Assembly: GCA_039566865.1 (NCBI GenBank)
Contig: CM076960.1
Span: forward strand, 6,434,001 to 6,498,000
Reading direction: 5' to 3'
Length of the DNA stretch: 64,000 bases
Source: Aurelia coerulea
Taxonomy: Eukaryota; Cnidaria; Scyphozoa; Semaeostomeae; Ulmaridae
Shown here: one piece after another, positions 53,325-64,000 of the stretch
Numbering within the stretch: position 1 is the stretch's first letter
Layout: every line of letters begins with the position of its first letter
The notes under the pieces: model-generated
What the model was told of the DNA's origin: nothing
The model's input: only the letters and a program-made list of their open reading frames with translations
Database searches by the model: none
Position numbers and translations under genes: made by a program

Positions 53325-56300
53325 ACCAAATCTTTGGTCCCTTGTCCATTTGGACATAGCCTACCACCGGTCCCATGCACTTTTGTGAGAATTGAGAATT
53401 AGTAAGTTGCTGTTGCTAGCTTTGAGTTGGTTGTTTCACCTTTCTCTGCCAATGTCACAAAAAAGAATACGATTTTTCAGTGAACGAGGAACTGTATGTA
53501 TTGCATGATAGATATGCAGTTATCTTGTTATGAGAAATTAAACTTTCAGATCTCTAAAAACATAAACATGATAACAGACTCCAGTACTGGGAAAGAATAG
53601 TGAAGAAAAATTAATTCATTTTGGAAAAGTGAACAACATACTTCTACCATATTTTCGCTCGTTTCCTTTCCTGTACCATTTTCATTGCTGTATCATAAGT
53701 ACCTGGACTGGACTGGAAGATACGGTAAATCCCCGCATATGAGAACCTACTATTTTGAGAGCTAGGCTGAAATAGGTTCTTATTTTAAAGGCACTAAGCC
53801 AAATTTCAAGGTATAATGGTTGTTATTTAAAGAGTACCTTGTGTATGCCATTTTAGAACCTTCATCAATGATTTTCAGCCCTATTATTTGTTTTGGCAAG
53901 GTTATAATATACCTAACAACCAATGCTAAGCTTTCAAACATCAGGGGAGGAGATTGGGGAGGAGATTCAAACATTAAAAGCCCACTGGGACAAAAATGAA
54001 CTTAACACTGACAATCCAAAATCAACTTTGCTACACCTGCTATAAGAACATATTTTTCATCAAACTGAAACAGGTTCTTAATTACAAGGTGCATAAGTTA
54101 GGAAAAACAGGCATGTAGGTTCTTATTTTTAGGTTCTTATATGCTTGCGTAATGTGTGAATGTCTAAACACTGGAATGGCTTCAAAACACTTTGTTTTTG
54201 AAATAATTTATTTGGAAACACCTTATTTTGAAGGGGGCAATGGAAGTAAACATGAAAACTCTGTGATGAAGGCTTTAATTAAGAAACTGGTAGGAATCCT
54301 TGAGTACTTAATTAAAACCAACCTCTGGCTTTGCTTGTACACTCCTTTTCTTATAAGAATACTTAAGAATACTATAAATTTTGTCCAGCCTCAATATTCT
54401 TAAGAAATTTTCGTTTTGAGCCTGAACATATTCTTAAAGTATTCTAATTTTTCTTCGAAGCTGATATGGTTTCAGGGGAACATAGGTAGTTAAAAGAAAT
54501 GTCATGTCATTACGAGGAAATGGTCAAACGTTCTTAGCTATCATAAAGTTTTAAACATGCTTTTTGAAAAAATGAGATACGTCAGTCATGCGATTCTCTG
54601 TTATGAACATTGCTAAACAGGCAACTGCCGAAAAATGAAACACAAATATGGCGAGCTGAGCCTGAGCAATATTCTTGTGATATTCTTATAATTTGCATGG
54701 TTCTGAGCCTGAATATTCTTATAAACAATATTCTTATAAAAAAAAGAGTGTAAGGAACTAAAATGAGTGCATGCGCTTCGCTTCAGAGGTATCACATACC
54801 TAAGACCGAAGCAATGCGACTCTCAAGGATTTCCCGTTGGCTCAATGCAAGAGTTTCCCACTTCCCACTGGAGTGGAAAATAAATTTCCTGAAAAATGTT
54901 TGCTTTCCTTTTATGAGCAACTATGATGAAAGCTTGTGTTGGTTCTCTCTTGGAGTCAAATGTTGCTAACTGCAGCTTACATCATCATGAATTGTAACTT
55001 GAAAAAACCATTTTATTTGGCGAAAAATGCATTCATTCATTCAAAAGAAAACAGGCTACTCGTCACTTTAATTTCAACTCGCACTTTTCAGTTCCCACTC
55101 GCAACTTTCGTGCAACTCGCGCTTTGCCATTTCACCATTTCACCATTTCATTTGATAATATTGTGTGCCTCAATTCGCAATAGAGTTTATATTTTGTGTC
55201 ATTTATTCTCTATTATTAGACCTTGATGTAGCTGAATTCAAATTTAATGCTAACTTGATTTGTATACACTGGTTTGTTTGTTTGTTTTAACGAACAGCTT
55301 ACTACCCTACTCGAATTTAGAAAAAAAGGTAAGAAACTAAATAGCTATATATGTTATCGCACTTACTAAGAGTAACTATTACTAAGTAATTTGGCAGCCC
55401 TTAAAACAATCATGATTATTAATGTTACACTCTGGTAAAAAAGATTGCTATAAGATAAGAAATAGATGAGACACACAAACTTTAGGTAGCGAAAGTGTCG
55501 TCAAAGCTAAGAAACAGTACCTAAAACCTACCACTACCAGCCGGGTGGCAGGGCAGACCCACGTTATTAGTTTCTTATCTATCTTCTAAAAACATATGAG
55601 AGTAGTTTAACTAGATATACCTCGAAAGACTGAATAGCTGCATTTCTTTCTATAAATAGCTACATATGCACATATGCAACGAGCGACCGAGCGACCGAGC
55701 GACCGACCGACCGACCGACCGACCGACTTTTCAAAAGTTTCTCACAAAATGTGATTTCCGCGAAATTGAAGTTCACACTATTGGTAGCTTGCTACCTAGC
55801 TACAATTTAGCTACCTATCATGATTCTCACGGCACTGAGAACGGCAATGATAATGTAGCCCAGAGTAATCGAGAATTAGCTACTAGAAACTAGAAATTAG
55901 ACTAGCATCATCAGAAATTAGCTACTACTAGTACGCTTTTTAGTAGCTACCTATCTACCATCATTTCCGTTTATTAGCTTGCTATGCATTTTTCGTTTAA
56001 AACACTGTTTTGCCACCCACCTAACCAAAGATTTGGAAAGTTTTTCAGCTTCACAATAATTACCTTTCTCGAGGAAAGGCACATGGTTTTATACATAAGA
56101 GACCTGTATCTGCGCATATGTGCACCTTCTACCGGGTGTTTCAAAGAAATGTCTTCCCCCGTTTGAAAAATTGAAAACACTTTATTAAAAAGGCCGATCA
56201 TCAAATTTCTTTCTTTTTCTTTTGGCTTGTACATCAAAGACCCAATTATCCTTCCAGATATAGGTGATCGTTTGATTTGCTTTTGAATTAGTGAATTTAG

Positions 56301-57040
56301 CCCATTTTCATGGCTGCCTGGTTTAGAAGCATATTTTAAGCAAAAAGCATGAAATCCTTGTCAGAATGAAGTCCTAAACGGACATTTCATCATCTCTAAC
56401 AAATGTCTATTTGGATGGTTGACTGAATGGATCAAAAGAGGAAAACTTTCTATAATGGGTTTGATCATAACAATTTGGCAAGTAATCTTTAAAACGGGAG
56501 TACTTTTTTGGGACAACCGGTATAGGTAGTTAGTATTCAAGGTTTCCTAATTCGTCTGCAGCTTTTCGGGTGCATGAGTACATGACATCAACAGATGTGT
56601 GTTTCTCCACATGGCTGGCTGCACGCTACAACAGCCCAACTTAGATCTGAATATTTCTTTGATCTATGTACCTGCACCACTCTGCCTGCTGCTGCACGTG
56701 GACAGTTTACATTGATGTTTGAGTTAAAATTAGACTTCCTATAAGACAGTGTCCTGTGGTCCGCACTTTGTGCATTGCCGAGTTAGAATACAAATGTATA
56801 AAATGGGCACACTTTGGAAAGCTATTTGCACCACCGACGTATAACCTGGAAGGAATGGAACATAGAACATAGATTTCTAGATCACTAGATCTTTTACAGT
56901 TTTCAAGTGTCTCTCGCTCGACCCCTGAATGAAGGCTTTTGGAAATCAATATTTTTGATGCGATGCAATCGACTAAAAAATCGGCAAAAATTATATGCAT
57001 CCAAAATGGTTGCTTTTTTGCGGCTGTGATTTCCTTGACT

Positions 57041-57430
57041 ACACGTATCTTTTTTCATAAGAATTTCACTAAGAATTTGACCCAGTACTGAAAGTTCCTC
57101 AACATTATCAGATTTTGAGTACTCAGAGTTTCTTACGAGTTTCTTAGAGGTTCCATAACAATATTCATGTTCACAACCTGTGCCCTCGTGAACATTTGAG
57201 AACAAGGTTTTTCAATTCAAGCCTTCCCAATGTTTAGACATTACTCGAGTACCTTACGAGTAATATGATACAGGAAACAAATGAAAATAAAATAAAATAT
57301 TTCAAACATTTCCTTTATCAAAATAAATAGTTTCTTAACTTATATTTTCCCAGTACTGGAGCTTCTTGATTTTTTGGCGATCTGACAGTTGAGTTTCTTA
57401 TGGGCAGTTTCTTATAAAAAAAATACGTGT
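57041..57430. mobile_element. R1 element, unit 4 spacer
   Basis: Same as 12296-12685. Confidence 0.72.
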
Positions 57431-57901
57431 ACATAAAAGAAATAAAGTTCCCTCGCAAGTTTTTGCCGTAGCACTGGGGTTGTTGTACTGTACCTTTTTA
57501 GTACACAGTTTGTGCTGTGTTCAGTTTCTTATAGAAAATGCTTGTCTCACTTGTTGCATCTCTCGATTTAGATTCAAGCAATCTTTTATTTGCGCATTTC
57601 CCACATGGTACTTGTAGTTTCTTAATTCCGTTGCGGAAATGAGAAGGCCTCAACCCCCGTTTACACAATGATGTCCATGCAAGGGAAAAGTGGCCACTAC
57701 TTTATTTATATTTGCAGCGCCAGAATAGAAAATTTCCTCTCCGCAACCTGATCAAAGCTGATCAAAGACAAATTAGGCCCGGCCTGGCTCTGATGCCAAG
57801 CAGGCCCACTTAGACACGCTTATCAATCTATGCAAACAAGTTGTGGAACCGAAGTTGTATGAGAATAATGAATATCGGCCATGAGGCATGGCGATTTTGG
57901 T

Positions 57902-57917
57902 GGTTTTTAAAAAAACC
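57902..57917 (-). terminator. Histone mRNA 3' stem-loop of H3, unit 5
   Basis: GGTTTT-TTTA-AAAACC on the minus strand with the perfect GCCATG-CCT-CATGGC hairpin. Confidence 0.93.
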
Positions 57918-57977
57918 GTTTGTTTGTGAGGCAACTTTTGAGGGTTGCCAAGCTGGCAGCCCGCTCGTGAGCAAGGC

Positions 57978-59477
<1,500 letters not shown>

Positions 59478-59546
59478 ACCATTGCACACTTACATGGAAA
59501 GGACTTTCATTCTGACTTGACTTGGATAGTCGGTCAAAACAAAAAC

Positions 59547-59562
59547 AGCTTTTTTAAAAGCT
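59547..59562 (+). terminator. Histone mRNA 3' stem-loop of H4, unit 5
   Basis: AGCTTT-TTTA-AAAGCT with the TGCC-ATA-GGCA hairpin after it. Confidence 0.93.
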
Positions 59563-60423
59563 ACCACAACTGCCATAGGCACAGCGACCGGTACGAAATT
59601 GTTTCTCACACGTAGAGCTAGCGAACATTATAATTTTTAATTGAGATTACCTTAACACCTCTATTGCGAAAGGATACCTGAGAATTGTTCACTTCACTCA
59701 TCCAAAAACTTACCTTTTTTTTAGCAACTATCTATTTTGGGGTGCATGCTAAACTTGTCTTGTCCCATATCAATCAGTAGGCCTACTGAATATCATGTTT
59801 GTGTGCGATGCTAACAGCCAAATGTTTCTTACAGTTATGTGTTATTAACAAATCATGCCTTCTATTTATGTAGAAAACTCTTTTGCTTTACTTTAATTGT
59901 GACGACAAACTCATTTTCGAACGATTGTTACGTCTGATAAAAGAAATTTACATTTCCCCACTACTTTGATTCGATTGATTTAGATTAGGGCCGTCCGTAC
60001 TGCTCATTTTTAAGTGCGTCTCACGGCAAACCTGTATCTGATAAAAGATCCCCCTTGTCGGTCCTCGAACTGCAAATACTTGAACAGCTAGAAAAGGACA
60101 GACTAATCACAATAAGACTGTTCTGACATGCAAAGGGCAAAAAGTTACCAGCTGGGAAAACCCCTGCCTGCCAGGCACCCACTCCGCTCTCGCAAGTGTA
60201 TACTTTTGGGTACCTAGGGTGAAGTATAGAATTCACGCTCTTTCGAAAGGAAGTGCGATGCGAGGGGCATTTCACTCCAAAAGATCTCGTACACCTTTGG
60301 CAAAAATCCTTTTGTTCTGAAAAAATCTCGTACGCTTTTTGGAATGAGTGAAATGCCCCTCGGCGCGATGTTAAGAAACACATGAATCATCTATATCGGC
60401 CAACAAAAATTGGCAATGTTGGT

Positions 60424-60439
60424 GGTTTTTAAAAAAACC
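60424..60439 (-). terminator. Histone mRNA 3' stem-loop of H2A, unit 5
   Basis: GGTTTT-TTTA-AAAACC on the minus strand with the GCCAA...TTGGC hairpin. Confidence 0.93.
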
Positions 60440-60503
60440 GTTTGTATTTGGTAGACGAGGACGCTGGGGTCACTCGTTTCGGCCGGCCTAAATTGAAGAT
60501 AAT

Positions 60504-61236
<733 letters not shown>

Positions 61237-61641
61237 ATGTCTGACGCACCAGCAAAAGGAGGAAAGCAGGCACCAAAGGTCGCCAAGAAGGGAGAGAAGA
61301 AAGCCGGTGTTGGAAAGAAGGGTGGAAAGGCTGCAGGAGACAAGAAGAGGCACAAGAAACGCAAGGAGAGTTACTCCATCTACATCTACAAAGTTCTGAA
61401 GCAAGTGCACCCGGACACTGGAGTCTCCAGCAAGGCCATGAGCATCATGAATTCCTTCGTCAACGACATCTTCGAGAGGATTGCACAAGAAGCATCACGT
61501 CTCGCTCACTACAACAAGAAGGCGACGATCACCTCGAGGGAAATCCAGACTGCCGTCAGACTTCTCTTGCCTGGGGAACTTGCCAAGCACGCCGTCAGTG
61601 AGGGAACCAAGGCCGTCACCAAGTACACAAGCAGCAAGTAA
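61237..61641 (+). CDS. H2B: Histone H2B (unit 5)
   Basis: 134 residues, identical protein; type A promoter. Confidence 0.99.
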   Translation: MSDAPAKGGKQAPKVAKKGEKKAGVGKKGGKAAGDKKRHKKRKESYSIYIYKVLKQVHPDTGVSSKAMSIMNSFVNDIFERIAQEASRLAHYNKKATITSREIQTAVRLLLPGELAKHAVSEGTKAVTKYTSSK

Positions 61642-63302
61642 ACTCCATACAAACTAGCTGCCTGTCCTTAGCGGCGGCAGACAGTGGAGCTGCCTTCATG
61701 GCACTCAACTATAATCAAACAGCTTTTTTAAAAGCTACCAAAATTGCCAAAGATCTTGCGATATAGATTTTCTCAGCAACTGTCTTGCCCCCCCCCCCCC
61801 CCCCCCCCCCCTCTCTCTCTCTCTCTCTCTTGCCAAATCGATGAAAAGTTGGGTACACATTTTTCCCAGCCAGCTCTTATGGGAACAAGACGAATGCTTA
61901 GGGCATGCTTTCCCTCCCCCTAGATAGCCAATTGAAAAGGGGCCTACCTTCCCCTTGATTTTATGGTGAAGCAATAAAAAACTGGCTTGCTGAAAGAGTG
62001 AACTACATGCAATACAGTTAAGGCTCCGCATTTAAGAAACCACGTAAATGAAACTGTTAGGCTATTGAAAGACAATCAGCATCAGCCCCCTACTTGTGTA
62101 AGAAACTCTTGAGGCTCATACCCACCCAGAGTGAAGTTCCTTGTATTTTCATAAACAATAGAATAAACAATAGGTCCGGCAGTATTCCACTTCATGCAGG
62201 GTTTACCAGAAATTGCTGCTAGAAAGATGTCTAACCATCAAATTTATGTACTCTTGACAATCATGATGGAAGGTTGCACACACATGGCAAATATATCGGT
62301 GTATACGCAACCCCATTCTGCTGTAACCTATTTTCCCTCCACGACTTTCCAGGACTATCCAGAAATTTAACTGGACATGGAAAGTATGATAGATACAAGT
62401 AAGCTTTTTTAGGCTAAGGTATGAACAAATGGTTTCTTAACATGCAGTGCCTTACTCTACTGCTATGTAGAGGAGGCCCAAAACTCTATCAATTGCCCTC
62501 CTCTCTCTTGTTCATGAAATCTCTTTAGAACTTTTCTAAATTCAGTGAGCAGTTGTCTCCATTCAGAGGAAATAGGCGTTCTTCTTTTGCTGTGAAAAAC
62601 TTTGAAGTAGTACCGAAGGGAAATTTGAAAGTAGAATACCACGAATAGGATTGATTCAAGTCAATGCTGGGTGGAAACTTTTTGAAGGAAATTGCTGCGA
62701 ACAGTTCCTGATTTGTGTCAGGCCGCCATCTTGTGAAAGGCTTGTGTTTGTGCTCGCTATATTTTGTCAATTTCAGTGGAGAAAACGGTCCAATGCCTAT
62801 TCGTATTCACTCTGAAAGTTTGGAAACATAACTGGCCTTCACTCTTCGCCTTCTCTCCCGTATACTGCAGATGGGAGCACGAAGGTGAGGACAGTTTTCT
62901 TGCACCAGTTCAGCCAGCGCAGTGGAAAGCCCGTACATTTTCATAAAAATAACAAAGGGGCTACAAAGCTAATGTCTCTCTCCTTGCGCAACATTTAGGA
63001 CGAGTATATGGCTATCCTTTTGATGAATAATTTTGAAAAATACCTGATATCTACACGAAGAATACATCCATTTTGCGAGGGGGAGAAGCACATCGAAAGG
63101 GAAGACACCATGTTTGTTGATTTGCCACTCTTGTCACGTGTCAAAGTGCTCATGCGACGGTTTGGCGCGCAGTTCAATTGCAAACAAAATCCTCGCGCCT
63201 TGAAGCAGCCGAGCATTCATAGTGCAAACGTTGTCAAGCAGTTTCACATCACATCGATCGTCCTACTATTTATCGTCGTGTTTATTTCGAATCGAAGCAA
63301 AC
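61642..63302. other. H2B-H1 intergenic region, unit 5
   Basis: Longest C/CT tract of the array (61788-61830, about 24 C). AAAGCCCGTAC near 62927 is shared with unit 2. The H1 promoter motifs are present. No gene seen. Confidence 0.65.
61731..61746 (+). terminator. Histone mRNA 3' stem-loop of H2B, unit 5
   Basis: AGCTTT-TTTA-AAAGCT, 89 nt after the stop at 61641 by position, then ACCAAAATTGCCA. Confidence 0.92.
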
Positions 63303-63926
63303 ATGGAATCACCGAAGAAAGCAGCAGCAGTGAAGAAGGCAGTGGCGGCGCCCAAGAAACCAGCCCAGCATCCCACCTATCAGGAGATGATCCAGGAGGC
63401 GCTCTTGAACTTGAAGGAACGCAATGGCTCCTCGAGACAGAAGATACACAAGTACCTTGCCGCCAACTTCAAGGGCTTAGGAGATGAGTCTGCCCTGAAG
63501 AGGAATCTCAAATCGTCGCTCAAGAAACTCGTGCAGAAGGGAACCCTCTTGCAGCCAAAGGGAGTCGGTGCTTCGGGATCTTTCAAACTAGCAGCAGCAG
63601 CGAAGAAACCCGCCGCCGCGAAAAAACCAGCAGCAGCAAAGAAGCCAGCCGCGAAGAAAGCTGTTGCGAAGAAGCCTGCTGCCAAGAAAGCTGCTGCTGG
63701 TGCGAAGAAAACTCCAACCAAGAAGAAGGCCGTAGCTAAGAAAGCCGCTTCAAAATCACCAAAGAAACCCAAGTCGAAGGTGGCGAAGAAGCCCGCAGCC
63801 AAGGCAGCAGCAGGAAAGAAATCCCCAGCCAAAGCCAAGGCCAGCAGCAAGAAGGTTGTGAAGAAAGCAGCAGGCAAATCTCCAGCTGCCAAGAAGTCAG
63901 CCAAAGCTGGAAAGGCAAAGAAATAA
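63303..63926 (+). CDS. H1: Linker histone H1 (unit 5)
   Basis: 207 residues with Lys197; same protein as units 3 and 4. The window ends 74 nt after the stop, just before the expected stem-loop. Confidence 0.98.
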   Translation: MESPKKAAAVKKAVAAPKKPAQHPTYQEMIQEALLNLKERNGSSRQKIHKYLAANFKGLGDESALKRNLKSSLKKLVQKGTLLQPKGVGASGSFKLAAAAKKPAAAKKPAAAKKPAAKKAVAKKPAAKKAAAGAKKTPTKKKAVAKKAASKSPKKPKSKVAKKPAAKAAAGKKSPAKAKASSKKVVKKAAGKSPAAKKSAKAGKAKK

Positions 63927-64000
63927 ATGGGCAATGCCTCTGTGCTTGCCTGGCTAGTGCTCTCGTTCCTTGGAACAAACACTGCCCCCCACAACAAAAC

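Larger units (their letters stand above)
53230..57977. other. H1-H3 spacer, unit 4
   Basis: About 4.75 kb. Inverted-repeat element 53734-54149, (CGAC)n 55678-55725, R1 57041-57430. Shares its diagnostic sites at 55280-56390 with unit 3. No gene recognised. Confidence 0.72.
59478..60503. other. H4-H2A intergenic region, unit 5
   Basis: Type A version; hairpin at 60261-60362. Confidence 0.7.

Overview
This window is a tandem array of animal replication-dependent histone genes. Five consecutive copies of one repeat are visible. Each repeat carries, in order, H3 (minus), H4 (plus), H2A (minus), H2B (plus) and H1 (plus). The left edge cuts the first H3 after nine codons, and the right edge falls just after the fifth H1 stop codon, so the array continues on both sides. 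Measured from H3 to H3, the period is about 10.6-10.7 kb once two transposon insertions are subtracted, and the long spacers are nearly as conserved as the genes. Intronless H3.2-type H3, a single H1 per repeat and 3' stem-loops instead of obvious poly(A) signals point to an invertebrate metazoan. Several palindromic and G-run repeats remind me of anthozoan cnidarian genomes, but that is an impression from memory and the species is not settled.

Layout: unit 1 spans 1-13232, and its H1-H3 spacer holds a complete piggyBac transposon (6415-9327). Unit 2 spans 13233-36623, and its H1 coding region is split by a 12.75 kb insertion (about 19019-31771). Units 3 (36624-47288) and 4 (47289-57977) are intact. 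Unit 5 runs from 57978 to the right edge. Within a unit H3/H4 diverge from a 777 bp intergenic region, H2A/H2B diverge from a 330-343 bp region, H4 converges on H2A, and H1 converges on H3 across a 4.7 kb spacer.

Gene regulation: a cap-site motif of the CATTCR type lies 59-90 bp before every ATG, just downstream of or next to a GGCGC (E2F-like) motif, with a TATA-like box in H4, H2B and H2A. Every mRNA end carries a 16-nt stem-loop with a UUUA loop. H4, H2B and H1 use one stem (AGCTTT/AAAGCT); H3 and H2A use another (GGTTTT/AAAACC). Downstream of it lies ACCA, then a GCCA motif that in H2A, H3 and H4 starts a second small hairpin with different sequence but preserved pairing. This is a candidate U7/processing element.

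The insertion in unit 2 is a nest of transposons. An inverted-repeat element named R1 here, which also has a copy in every histone spacer, is interrupted by four other elements. A foldback-type element with arms made of 15-bp minisatellite follows, then a 79-bp satellite. LINE 3' fragments and small TIR elements fill the rest. Sequence variants among units form a patchwork, as expected from unequal exchange and gene conversion.
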